Below, piece after piece: positions 1 to 11,003 of a DNA stretch of 64,000 bases. The stretch is from Mercenaria mercenaria (Eukaryota > Mollusca > Bivalvia > Venerida > Veneridae): assembly GCF_021730395.1 (NCBI RefSeq), contig NC_069365.1:24645501-24709500 (forward strand). The letters are read 5' to 3'. The notes under the pieces are model-generated. The model was not told where the DNA came from. It saw only the letters and a program-made list of their open reading frames with translations, and did not search any database. The translations under genes and the position numbers were made by a program. Every line of letters begins with the position of its first letter. Within the stretch, counting starts at the first letter, position 1.

Positions 1-170
1 CGCAGCACTACAATTGCTGTTGGGTATCCATCAGAATCTTCCTTATCCAGAAGAATTGTGTATGAGTTTTGTTTGCTGACTTTGGAACATTTCTTGCTGT
101 ACATCAAAAATCCATTTCTTGAAATCTTATTACACACCGTAATATAGTTGTTTATCACAATCACCTTTTT
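1..170 (-). CDS. Possible partial exon at window edge, unrecognised
   Basis: The minus strand stays open for about 57 codons up to the window edge and reads like ordinary protein (for example ISRNGFLMYSKKCSK and later LLDKEDSDGYPTAIVV), with balanced composition and a lysine-rich start. A stop lies in frame just upstream, so if real it must begin at a splice acceptor near 170. I do not recognise the family. It lies downstream, on the same strand, of the CARF-like piece at 3.0-3.3 kb and could belong to the same gene, but nothing in the sequence proves this. A chance open frame is possible. Confidence 0.2.
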
Positions 171-229
171 CTTTTTGGAGATGAATGTTCTTCATTTTCA
201 TCCAGTTTCCACTGGGAAAAAAGGGTCAA

Positions 230-900
230 TATACAGGAGTATACGGTCCCATATATTTCGAAAATATCGGAGTATACAGGATGTATATTACAAATATACG
301 GACCTAATATACGATCCCGTATTGGAACATCTAGTATACGGGAAGTCTGTATATTTGTATATTTCCCGTATATATGAAAATATACAAACTTAAAAAGAAA
401 ATTCCATAGAAATGTTTATTTGTGTCCTGCTTTAACATAAGTTTCATTTTCATGTATACGAAGGGTCTTGAGACTTTTTCCCGTATACTTTCCGTATTTT
501 AGAATATACGGAACACGTATATGAACCTGTATATTCCGGATATATGTAGTATACGGATCCCGTATTTTCGTCATATATAGACTGTGATTGCATCTAATAT
601 ACGGGGCATATACGGACTTGTATTTTCTAATATACGGGCTTCAGATTTTTTCCGTATACGCATGATATACTTAGTAAACGGATCCCGTACTTTTGTCATA
701 TACGGGGCATATACCAAACCGTATTTTTTTTATATACGGACTAGTCCCGTATATGCATGGTATACGCAATATATGGATCCCGTATTTGTGTCATATACGG
801 AATGTAATTGCATCTGATATATGGGGATATACGGACCTATAGTTTTTGATATATGGGCCAGGTTTTTTCCCGTTTATGCAAGATATGCGTAGCACCAGAT
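230..900. repeat. Degenerate TATACGG-rich array
   Basis: The heptamer TATACGG and its complement CCGTATA recur every 15-40 bases, within longer degenerate units that share phrases such as GGATCCCGTATTTTTGTC (near 556, 679 and 776) and GCATCTAATATACGGGG (near 590, with a variant near 811). Because the motif occurs in both orientations, the stretch can fold extensively. Open frames across it are by-products of the repeat. No gene is seen. Confidence 0.7.
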
Positions 901-1642
901 TCCATTTTTGTGTCACATTCAGACTGAATTTGGTTTTCGTATTCGGGGAATTCACAGACCAGTTTTTCTAAAAGATACATTTACCAGACTTTTCCCGTAA
1001 ATGCACTATGTGTAGTATAAGAGTCCCATATTTTTCTTTTATGTGAAATGGTTTGGTATATGGGAACACACTGAAAGATGACATAAAATGAAGGTCAATC
1101 ATACCTACAGCAGAATACAGTATGTTAGGAAAAAGCAAGACAAAGATGGGGTATGAGAAAAGAAACGTCATATTGTTATTAATTGGAGACATGCCAGATT
1201 AAATTAACATTTTATTCAACTTAAATACTTCTTAAAACAGTTTTTCAAATAATTATGAATCATTTTCATTTCTTGTCCAAATGAAATAAGCAGAAAATTT
1301 GAGTAATCAATAACATCAAGCATTTCTTATGTTCATTTCTAATTGAAAAACTAGCAATTCGCACATTTAATTCTGTGCCGTGGACTCAACAAATCAGTTG
1401 AGTATCACTTCTTTTACTACTGTCTGTACATGTTTTCGTTATTCCCATGAACGTTGATTACCGCTATAGGCTTTTCGATTTGCCATCTGCTAAGAAGAGC
1501 AGTACACCCCTTCTAATGTCCCGTATATGCATAATATAGGCAAAGATGTATTCAAAATGAGCGCTTTAAAAAGACGCATGTTGGTTCTGTGTTGGAACTC
1601 GATATGTAAGCAGGTTACAAATGATGTGTCCCATGGAAATAT

Positions 1643-1791
1643 TCAGTTTCCTGATCTCAAAAAGTATAAGCTTCTATCTGTTGTTACGAATGGCTCATCT
1701 GGGCTGTCTGTCTGCATCTCTTGATCAAACTGGTAGAAACTTCTCACATAAGCATATTCTCTATCGTGAAAATAAATAGTCGTCCTGTTTT
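1643..1791 (-). CDS. Possible terminal exon, unrecognised
   Basis: On the minus strand a possible acceptor (GGAATCAG at about 1799-1792) is followed by an open frame of roughly 49 codons ending in TGA at 1643. The peptide looks protein-like: TTIYFHDREYAYVRSFYQF, then QEMQTDSPDEPFVTTDRSLY. I do not recognise it. A better-looking acceptor with a pyrimidine tract lies slightly upstream (near 1825) but leads into other frames that close sooner. It could be a C-terminal exon of a minus-strand gene that also includes 2200-2334 and the CARF-like fragment. Composition supports coding only weakly. Confidence 0.22.
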
Positions 1792-2199
1792 CTGATTCCA
1801 GTAAACAACTCTTGAGTCAACCTGGAATAAAAAATGCAGGCATTAAAAATTATAAAAATGGACTCTTGCAATTCATAGATACTGATAATTATATCTATTA
1901 AATGACTTTATAGAAAAAGTTCTATTCGTGAAAATGTTATGAAAGTTCTGATTTTCCCATAGACTCCCATTATGAAATATTGCATGAGGTCCAAATTTTT
2001 CAAGTCGGTCTAGCAAAAAATCAAGCACACGACCCTATCTTTTTTATTTGCTGAATTTTCTAGGTATACTCTGAAGTTTTGAAAAATCAGAGTTTAATCA
2101 AATTCTACATTGTAGAAAAAAAAAATCGAAAAAAAAATCAATTTAAACATGCAGAACTACCTTAAATCTTGTCACTGACATGTGTCTACTTTCCTGTAG

Positions 2200-2334
2200 A
2201 ATTTCAGGTGGTGTTGGGTCTCTCTGTATTTTTGTTGAACTTGACTGGTTTTGAAATGACCACTCCTTTTGGACTGACTACAAGTTCTGATTTTTCAGTA
2301 TTACCTCTGTAGAATGAAGTTTTGCAGTGTCTGA
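2200..2334 (-). CDS. Possible exon, unrecognised
   Basis: A strong-looking minus-strand acceptor (CTTTTTTTCAG) is followed by an open frame of about 43 codons containing FYRGNTEKSELVVSPKGVV and then KPVKFNKNTERPNTT before a stop. I do not recognise the peptide. The rest of 1800-3040 shows no convincing coding signal; 2525-2620 carries a fragment resembling the unit of the hairpin-headed repeats (a gtgaagtttgg phrase). Confidence 0.2.
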
Positions 2335-3047
2335 AAAAAAGTAGAAAAAGACACATTTTAGTTAATCTAGTAAGTTTTGGTGAAATAAAAATAATCTGCC
2401 TTGTGTAACAATCTACAATTTCAAATAAGTAGAAAAATTATTTGAACTTGTCAACAGCTACATTTTTATTCTCTTAAAGCAAATGATTAACACATTAACA
2501 ATAACATTCAAATGATATACACAACTAGGCCTGGCAGCAGTATCTCCTGTGAAGTTTGGTAAAAATCTCCCAGATAACAAGAGCTCTGCCAAGCGGGAAA
2601 ATATACGCCCAAAGGGTTGCAGCAAAATTTAAAGAACTTGACTGTTGAAGCCAAAAGGACAGAAAAAACAAAGGGAAAAAGTCCACACAAAAAATTCTTG
2701 AGTTTACAAAAAAATCCCCTGTATGGCGCAGGTATGTCAAAATACATCCAAAAAATGGAGGTCTGGTCTCGATTTTTCCCAATAATAATAAAAGTTTCAA
2801 AATAAGCTATTTATAGTTACATAAAAGGGAAGTAATACGAAAAAAAAAATTGAAGTTGAACAAAAAAAGGGATCTACCAAATAAAAACAATGCAGAGCAA
2901 TAAACACAAAACAGTCATACATGTTTGTTCATGTCTAGTCTTTGATACTGAAGATATATTTGTAAATGCCAGTGCATGAATACATGTGTAGACCTTTGTG
3001 ACAAAACATACATTTTGAATAAAGCGTAATTCTATGATCATACCTAC

Positions 3048-3292
3048 CTTGCGAAGGCCACCAACTTTTCTTGGTCATCATTTTCTTGGTCTTTGATGGC
3101 AGCAAGGTACATGTGGCTTCTTACTGTAGATGTGGAAGGATTGAACCTTCTGTTGGCAGGACTTGATAAGGAAGGAAGGAGTGATGTGTGGCACAAATGA
3201 CTCTATGTGCCTTTTCATTTCCTTTGAGGTTCTTTCACGCCCTCGTCAACCTTTTCATGGATTTGTTTAATTATCTTTGTATCCAACAACTA
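3048..3292 (-). pseudogene. CARF (ALS2CR8)-like domain fragment
   Basis: The minus strand carries the typical order of the calcium-responsive transcription factor domain: a helix with KIIKQIHEKVDEGVKE, then KEMKRHIESFV, then NRRFNPSTSTVRSHMYLAA, then DQEKLVAFAR, and finally a good splice donor (CGCAAG|GTAGGT) at 3048/3047. The family usually shows NRRF-P, IRNHMY and DQENL at these places. The pieces are spread over different frames; one shift falls near the GGGCGTGAAAGA stretch and another near the TCCT run around 3150-3165. The exon therefore looks decayed or miscalled. CARF-like genes are, from memory, abundant in bivalves. The fragment is short, so assignment rests on motif memory. Confidence 0.5.
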
Positions 3293-3713
3293 GGCTGATT
3301 CCACCTCCTTGAATTCACCAGTTTTCATACTGTATATTTGTACACATACATCAATAAAAATGTTGTTTTATTCATTAAAATTTTCTGCCTTTTCACTGCC
3401 TTGCATAACGAGAGCACTCTTGTCAGCGACAATTTCTAATTTTGAAATTACAAAAAAATGTCTTCCAGTATTACACAGAAAAACACAAAAAAGATATGGG
3501 TACAGCTGTGAATATAACAAATTAGAGAGTAAAGGCTGCCTGAATTATTGAAATACACTCAGAACATGCATTGTACACACTGAAGTATTGTTTTTAATCA
3601 CTAATTATACATTCCACCAAACTCATTTTGATATACAGAGATATATGGAGATGTTGATACATCTACATTCCTTTCTAATGAGATGATTGTCACTAGTTAC
3701 TACAAATGTTGTT

Positions 3714-4979
3714 TTTAGCTCACCTGAGCACGAAGTGCTCAAAGGTGAGCTTTTGTGATCACCCTGTGTCCGTCGTCCATCCGTCATTCGTTGTCGTCCA
3801 TCATCAACAATTTGACTGTTAACACTCTAGAGGTCACATTTTTGGCCCAATCTTAATGAAACTTGGTCAGAATGTTACCCTTAATAAAATTTTCAGTTAA
3901 TTTGATAATGTGTCATCTGGGGTCAAAAACTAGGTCACGAGGTCAAATCAAAGGAAAAGCTTGTTAACACTCTAGAGGGCACAATTTTGGCCCAATCTTA
4001 ATGAAACTTGATCATAGTGTTATCCTCAATAAAGTCTTGGACGAGTACGATATTGGGTCATCTGGGGTCAAAAACTTGGTCACCATTTGAAATCAAAGAA
4101 AACCTTGTTAACACTGTAGAGGTCGCATTTATGACTGTATCTTCATGAAACTTGGTCAGAATGTTAATATTGATGATCTTAAGGTCAAGTTAAAATCTGA
4201 GTCATGTAGGATCAGTAACTAAGTCACACGCTCAAATCAAAGGAAAAGCTAGTTTACACTGTAGAAGCCACATTTATGACCATATCTTAATGAAACTTGG
4301 TCAAAATGTTAATCTTGATGATCTATAGCTCAAGTTTAAATCTGGGTTAGGGGAGGTCAAAAACTAGATCACCATGTCAGATCAAAGGAAAAGCTTGTTA
4401 ACACTCTTGAGGCCATATTGCTTCATGAAACTTAGTCAGAATGTTAAACTTGATGATCTTTAGGAAAAGTTTGTATCTGGATGAAGTTGGGTAAAAAAAC
4501 TAGGTCACTGGGTCAAATCAAAGGAAAAGCTAGTTAACACTTTGAGAGGCCACATTTATGACCATATCTTAATGAAACTTGTTCAGAATGTTAATTTTGA
4601 TGATCTTTAGGTAAAGTTTAAATCTGGGTCAGGTGGGGGTCAAAAACTAGGTCAATAAGTGAAATCAAAGAAAAAGCTTGTTAACACTCTAGAATCAAAG
4701 GAAAACCTTGTTAACACTGTAGAGGCCGCATTTATGACTGTATCTTCATGAAACTTAGTCAGAATGTTAAACTTGATGATCTTTAGGTCAAGTTTGAATC
4801 TGGGTCATGTCGGTTCAAAAACTTGGTCACCGGGTCAATTCAAAGGAATAGCTAGTTAACACTTTAGAGGCCACATTTATGACCATATCTTAATGAAACT
4901 TGGTCAGAATGTTAATCTTGATGATCTTTAGGTCAACAGGTCAGGTGAGCGATACAGGGCCTTCATGGCCCTCTTATTT
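3714..4979 (+). repeat. Hairpin-headed tandem-core element, AGCTCACCTG family
   Basis: The element starts in a T run with AGCTCACCTGAGCACGAAG, a hairpin that closes on CAAAGGTGAGCT and holds a second hairpin (GAGCAC-GAA-GTGCTC). A GTCCGTCGTCC stretch follows, then about eight degenerate units of ~145 bp (TCTTAATGAAACTTGGTCAG, AATGTTA, CTAGGTCAC, AAAGGAAAAGC, TTAACACT). It ends with CAGGTGAGCGATACAGGGCC, the small hairpin GGGCC-TTCAT-GGCCC and CTCTTATTT. No gene. Confidence 0.8.
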
Positions 4980-5520
4980 CACTTCAGTGTCCACATTCAA
5001 CCATGCCAGGCACAGTCTTTTGGCAAAAACATCTCTTTTAGATACTTTGAATTTGCACTGACCTGTAAAGTAATATTTAGATAAGAGCCAAAATGATGCA
5101 TTCAGTTGTGAAAATTTACCCATAAATACTACAATGGCCTAGTTTTCCCGGAATAGGGAAAATACAGTACTATGTTGTTACACTTCTTTAGATATATATG
5201 ATAAATTTATTGTGACAAAAATGCGAATATAATCATTCCACTTATGTTCACTGATTAGAGACATATTTATCGGTTGCAGTTGTCATACATTGAATTATGG
5301 AAATGCCAAACTTTCTTTGATGACGATTTTGGCCGCACATCCTAATTTTTTGAAATCATGAACACGGAAACGTCCTTTTTTCATACTGATGGTCTACGAC
5401 ATCCTTTTTAATCAGTATGTTATTTTAACAAACAATTTGTAGTTAAAGTTATACACCAGTATGACATTATTTATCAGTGCCAGTTAAGCATCTCTTGAAG
5501 ACGGCATCTTCCGATGTGTT
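4980..5520. other. No gene or repeat recognised
   Basis: AT-rich spacer between two hairpin-headed elements. No convincing open frame, RNA gene or terminal repeat is visible. Confidence 0.6.
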
Positions 5521-6082
5521 TTTAGCTCACCTGTGACAGGGTGAGCTTTTGTGATCATCCTTCGTCCGTCGTCCGTCCACAATTTCTTGTCTGCACGATA
5601 GTGGTTTCATTGATGATTTTATTTTAACCAAACTTGCACACAACTTGTTTCACCATAAGATCTTGGTTCCTTTTTTGAACTGGCAAGATCCCCTTATGGG
5701 TTCCAGAGTTATAGCCCCTGAAAGGGCAAAAATTAGCTATTTTGACCTTGTCTGCACAATAGCAATTTTATTTATGATTTGATTTTTACCAAACTTGCAC
5801 ATAACTTGTTTCATCATAAGATCTTGGTTCCTTTTCTGAACTGGCCAGATCCCAATATGGGTTCCAGAGTTATGGCCCCTAAAAGAGCCAAAATTAGCTA
5901 TTTTGACCTTGTCTGCACAATAGCAACTTTATTTATGATTTGATTTTTACCAAACTTGCACATAACTTGTTTCATCATAAGATCTTGGTTCCTTTTCTGA
6001 ACTGGCCAGATCCCAATATGGGTTCCAGAGTTATGGCCCCTAAAAGAGCCAAAATTAGCTATTTTGACCTTGTCTGCACAAT

Positions 6083-6093
6083 AGGAGAGATCG
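6083..6093 (+). repeat. Left terminal inverted repeat of the ISL2EU-type transposon
   Basis: AGGAGAGATCG, perfectly complementary to 10993-11003. The bases AT before it are repeated after the right end. Confidence 0.88.
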
Positions 6094-6144
6094 GTAAGCA
6101 CGTCATCAATATCAGCTGTGTGTACCACGTGATACACATTTCTA

Positions 6145-6166
6145 GAAAGGTCGTACAAACACTGAT
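6145..6166 (+). repeat. Left subterminal inverted repeat
   Basis: GAAAGGTCGTACAAACACTG and following two bases match the complement of 10913-10934 with a single C/T difference. It lies 62 bp inside the left end, while the right copy lies 69 bp inside. Similar spacing from both ends suggests a transposase (THAP) binding site. Confidence 0.75.
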
Positions 6167-6193
6167 AATTCACCTGTACTACCATATCAAACA

Positions 6194-8393
6194 ATGGCAG
6201 CATCACAAAAAATTTTCTCAGTAAAATTAACAGAGAATGATGTCCCAGGTGCAAAGTTTCATTGCAGTGATATTTCAGAACATTCTGTTTGTGAACTTAA
6301 ACCTTGGTTAGAGTGTAGAGGTTTAAATATCTCTGGAAAAAAGACAGATTTGATTGAAAGGTAAGTCTACCTGAGTATTTTTGTTTTGTTTTTGTATTGT
6401 TTATGCCTAAAATGTAAACAGTTGCTAAAAATGTTTCCTTTGTTTTTTGTTAGTTACAATTTATTTTTTTAAAGAATCTTTATTTCAAAAGACGGAAATG
6501 TAATTAAAATGATTATTAAGTTTAATATCAGAATATGATGTGATAATGCCAGAAATAAGGTAAAAATCAACTTCTACAGATTATGAATGAAAATAAATGA
6601 ATAGACATATTAATAATAAATAAATAAATAAGTAGATAAATGATCTTTGGTGTCAGATGGTCATTCTAGACATATTTGTATAAAAAGGTTGAGGGCATGC
6701 ATGAACAACTAGTTGCAGATGTTATCTGTTATATAATTACATAATACATGCAAACAGATGTGCCTTTATCACAAAACTTTTTTTCACATTTCTTTTCAGA
6801 TGCAAAGCTTGCATTGAAGCTGGCGGTGATGACGATATTATTATATCTATTGATGGCGGTAGATGGTACGAGCAGAAAGTTACTGAAGCCCTAGCCAAGG
6901 TGCGTGGGGAAGCGGACAGCTCAGTCAACATTCCAATCTTTCCAACAACAGGATGGAAGAATTTTCCAGCCGGTGACCTACCAAAAGGGTTTTGTTATGG
7001 TACTATATATGAGCACATAATAACAACTGCAAATACAACAAGAATCAATCAGTCAGATAGCGGTAGTGACAGTGAGGATGGAATTAAAGATTTCAACACC
7101 TCAAAACCAATGTTAAAAGGCAGACAGTATTTTATAAGCGGACATGTGAAGAATGTTAAACACCAGATAAAAGATGATTTCCAATTTGTTAAATGCAATG
7201 TAATGGCTTCTTACACTGTAAAAACAAACTATAATGTCTGTATTACGTTGAAGTCAACTTCGGGAAAGGTTATGGATGCGGCATGTGATTGCAAAGCATC
7301 ATCAGTGGGCAGATGTAATCACATTGCTGCATTACTTTTTTCGTTGGAAGATTACATAATGAAATTTGGAAATCAAGTAGCTCCAACTAGCAAACTTTGC
7401 ACATGGAATACTGGTCGAAAAAACAAGCGTGACCCACAGTCATGTCAAAGTGCAGATTACAATAAAAAATTAAAACCTGACCGGATTATAAAGTTTGATC
7501 CTAGATCAGAGAGTGTTGATGAAAAAACATTTGTGGACAATTTCATAGCAAGTCTACCAAACAGCAGCTCTGTAAGCATGATGCAGCAGGTACTTGAGAT
7601 AAAGTACAGTGACTATGATGTAGACAAATTAATACTAAAACAAATGACAGACTCTGCTATCAAATTATTTAAATCTACCTGTACTGAAACAGGACCCTAT
7701 GAAGTTCCCAACACCCGTGAACAGACAAATTCTGAGCAGTGGCATGCAAGCAGATGCCTAAGGATTACAGCATCGATTGCTAAGGAGGTCATTTCAACAA
7801 GGACACAAAGGGGTAGATATCACCTACTAAAGAGACTTTTATGGGGAAAGACCTTGCCCGATATAAAAGCGTTGCGTTATGGGAAAAATCACGAAAACGA
7901 GGCGTTTGGTGCATACTGTAAAAAAGTGAACAATTCGTACAAAATTGAAAAATCAGGACTCTGGATCAATCCACAATATATCGAATTAGGCTGCAGTCCT
8001 GATGGACTAATATACAGTATGGACGGGAACCTTGTCGGTGTAGTGGAAATTAAATGCCCTCTGGTACTAGAGAAATGTCACCCAGCAAATACAGACTCTT
8101 TAAAACGAAATCAAAAATATAATCTGTGTTATAGTGTGCACGACGGTGAAATAATTGTAAAGCGTACTCACGCATATTACCACCAAATGCAAATGCAGAT
8201 GGCAATATGTGACGTGGACATTTGCGACTTTGTAATTTGGTCACCAAAGGGAATTAAGATCCAGCGCGTTAAGAGAGACAAAGCATTTTGGGACGAACTG
8301 TACCCAAAACTTATAGAATTTCACCATCGCACGCTCATGCCAGAGTATCTGGAAATGAGAATTCCAAGACGACTTATGCCTGTGGAACTTTAA
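6194..8393 (+). CDS. SAP-SWIM-YqaJ nuclease protein of the transposon
   Basis: Two exons: 6194-6360 and 6800-8393, with a canonical AG|GTAAGT donor and TTTCTTTTCAG acceptor; the reading frame joins through a split Arg codon, giving 586 residues. The ATG at 6194 (ACAATGGCAG) is the first in frame after the terminal region. Residues about 33-62 form a SAP DNA-binding motif (ELKPWLECRGLNISGKKTDL). Residues 218-230 are a SWIM zinc finger, CDC-x7-CNH. Residues about 365-545 are a YqaJ/lambda-exonuclease-fold nuclease: RYGKNHENEAF near 416-425, SPDG with Asp457, VEIKCP with Glu472 and Lys474, and YYHQMQMQMA near 515-524. All expected catalytic residues are present. The gene converges on the transposase, with 322 bp between stops. 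The domain calls are strong; the role in transposition (end processing or repair of the excision site) is inference. Confidence 0.88.
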
Positions 8394-8715
8394 AACTGGT
8401 TTTGATTCATAACTTAACATAACAAAGAACATTACAGTACATGTACTAGTATTTATTTTTGTAACAAAATTCATACACTGAATACTATTATATATTTAAA
8501 AGTGGCAAAAACTATTTGGTGTTTTTATTATTTAGTCTTGCATGCATGATCCGTCTCAACGTGAACAAATTTGAGCGTTTATTAAGTTTACCAATTTATA
8601 ATATAACTCCAGATTATAAATTCGCAATGTTCAGTTCCTCAGACGGCTGATCCAGAATTCGTTATACAGGAAAACAGAGAGCTTTGTACGTCCAACACAG
8701 TTCTTACATACTATT
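8394..8715. other. Convergent intergenic gap inside the transposon
   Basis: 322 bp between the stop codons of the two transposon genes. AT-rich, with candidate 3' ends for both transcripts; no further gene seen. Confidence 0.6.
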
Positions 8716-10851
8716 TTATTTGACAAGAGGCTCCTGGTAATTTACTAAAAGTCCTATTATCTTTACAATCTGTGTGGCAACTGGTTTGAAACTTAGAGGA
8801 AGAACTGTCCCAATAATTTTGTATTTCTTCATTCGCTCGATTGCACGTTCAACATGAATGCGTACACGTGCAATTCGCTTTGTTGCAATTTCTTCTTGGG
8901 CAGTAAGTCTGTCTCGGCCATTTAAAAATGGCGGGATGTTTAGTTCAACTTTTCGAGCTTGCAAAATATCTTTTATGATGAAACCTCTGTCTGCAATTAC
9001 TAAATCCCCTGGTTCAAGAATATCTGCAAAGCCAGAGTCAATAACAATCTCTGTCCGATTTGCTACCCTCATATACATCAGACAAAAATGTCACAGCGCC
9101 AGTCGGAGCTATACCAACTAGACATTTTAATGTAGTATGATTCTTGTAGGATGAATACATATTCCCTTGTTCTGCAAAATTTCCTGAACTTTGGACAAAT
9201 ATCTCAAAGCAGTCAATTATTATTCGAACATTTCTGAATGACTTAAAGCACGCTGGCAAATGTTCTTGTATAAGCTCCCTAGAAGGAAACATTCTGTCCC
9301 AAAGTGGCTGTGTCATCTTATATAAAAACTGAATCCAAGTTATGATAATACTTGAAATAGTACTAGGACTGACACTGAACCTGTGCGCAAGGTCTTTGTT
9401 AGGAAAATTTTGCCTGAGTTTCATAAGTGTAAGAAGCAGTTGGTTTTCAGCACACAATTTTTTTTCAGCCTTTCCTTTTCTCCGTTTTCTGTTTGACGTT
9501 TTGTTTCCAAGCCAGTACTTAAGTGTATGCACAGATTCTCCTAACGCATTGAATAAATGGTTAAACTGAAGTACTGTTAGTCCAGTATAAAACTTGAAAA
9601 GCTTTTCGTCTTTTTTAAGAATATCGAATGAGAACTTGCTTTTCTGCTGTGTTGATTTCTTAGTACTGACAATTCTTTGTTTATTCTGCAAGATTCGCTT
9701 TTCTATTTTGTTTGAAATTTGCTCACTACATGAATATGTTGTCTGTGTCTCATTGTCAACAGTCTTGATCGGCGTTGCGATAAAGTCAGGGCAAATCTGA
9801 AATTATATAATATAATATTATAAATACTACCTTTGTTCGGAAAAATGCATGTTGTAAGCTCATTAAAGCGTAGGATATGTCTAACTTATATAAATTGAAA
9901 CATTTTGACTCCTTTTTTCTTCAAATAGTCATATTATAAAATAAACTAAATAACCTGACGGAGGACAATCTATTGATCAATTAAAAACTGTAATTTCATC
10001 ATGCAAGGCAAACTGTCATTTTTGTTACACTTTTTTTCAGCAAATATGTAGTAAAAGATCAGTTGTCTGCAGATTAATGCATTATGTAACAAGGCCTTCC
10101 CCGCAGCCAGGAATCAATGCTTATCATTTCTTTGATCAGTGAAAATGTGTGTTTTCTGTAACTTGACGCATATTTACCAAAATTAATCGGACACATGTAT
10201 ACATTAATTTACACCTTCTAAGCATTAATGAATTAAGCAAAATATTTGAAGTACCTCTTCAGGAAGTGCTTGATCAGTGGAATCATCATGATGTTGCTGA
10301 TTTACTTGTGGTTTCTTGACAGGGGGTGTATGTTGTAGTGATAACAGAGCTTCAGAGACTTCAAACAATGTCTTTTTAGAAACTGGTGTGCTTCTGGGTG
10401 TGGGAGCTTTACGCTTTCGAGAAAATTTTTCAACCTGAAACAAAAAATATATTATATAAATATCACTTTAAGGCAGAAGAATGACAATGGTATATATTAA
10501 ATGAAATAATTGACGTTTAAATGTTCAGAGTTTAATGAAAGAGAATGTAAAAAAATTTCTAACCTGTGCTGGAGTGTATGAAGCAGGTACTGGGTCAGGA
10601 TTAGCTTCCGTAGGGCCATTTCCACCAACAAAATGTTTGCTGCATATATATGTCCACTTCTTCACCTTCTCTATAGTGAAATCTTTCCTACCACATGCAG
10701 CAACCCATTTACGACATTTAGCTTCTGTGCGTTTAGGCTTTGGGAAATTTATCCAAAATACACCTTGCATATAATCTCTATCAGCATACCTAGAGTCACT
10801 GTTACACAATCCATAGCAACAATGTTTTGTTGTTCCTTTAATTGTACTCAT
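8716..10851 (-). CDS. THAP-domain DDE transposase of the transposon, one frameshift
   Basis: Three exons on the minus strand: 10851-10564, 10434-10255 and 9796-8716, all phase 0 with GT-AG borders (CACAG|GTTAGA, GAAGAG|GTACTT; acceptors TTTGTTTCAG and ATAATTTCAG). Exon 1 (96 residues) is a THAP zinc finger: CCYGLC near the start, WVAACGR, and YICSKHF. Exon 2 is a 60-residue basic, proline-rich linker. Exon 3 holds a helix-turn-helix (NKDLAHRFSVSPSTISSII) and a DDE_Tnp_4 core with Asp in IIIDCFEIF, Asp in LVIADRGF and Glu in HVERAIERMKKY. The frame shifts near 9045: GSKSDR reads to a stop, while TEIVIDSGF continues in another frame. A 2-base loss in the AGAG run fits. Expected length without it is about 516 residues. 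The product is probably inactive, unless the shift is a sequence error. Confidence 0.85.
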
Positions 10852-10912
10852 TTGTTTTCATTCCTGCTGGCCACTGACCGCATTCAAAACATCAGACAAA
10901 CTGACCCATACT

Positions 10913-10934
10913 ATCAATGTTTGTACGACCTTTC
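10913..10934 (-). repeat. Right subterminal inverted repeat
   Basis: Complement of 6145-6166 with one mismatch, 69 bp from the right end of the transposon and just upstream of the transposase start. Confidence 0.75.
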
Positions 10935-10992
10935 AATACTGACTGGAATGTGGCTTATCAGCAGTTCTATTTTTAGAACATTTATACCTGTT

Positions 10993-11003
10993 CGATCTCT
11001 CCT
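10993..11003 (-). repeat. Right terminal inverted repeat of the ISL2EU-type transposon
   Basis: CGATCTCTCCT, perfect complement of 6083-6093, followed by the AT duplication. Confidence 0.88.

Larger units (their letters stand above)
6083..11003. mobile_element. ISL2EU-type (PIF/Harbinger-related) DNA transposon, nearly complete
   Basis: A 4921-bp insertion bounded by the perfect 11-bp inverted repeat AGGAGAGATCG / CGATCTCTCCT and flanked by the direct duplication AT (6081-6082 and 11004-11005). A second inverted pair lies just inside: GAAAGGTCGTACAAACA at 6145 and its complement at 10918-10934, 22 bp with one mismatch in all. It carries two convergent, spliced genes: a SAP-SWIM-YqaJ protein on the plus strand and a THAP-DDE transposase on the minus strand. 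From family knowledge, ISL2EU elements have a DDE transposase plus a YqaJ-type nuclease and a 2-bp AT target site. Only one coding lesion (in the transposase) is seen, so the insertion is probably recent. Confidence 0.88.
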
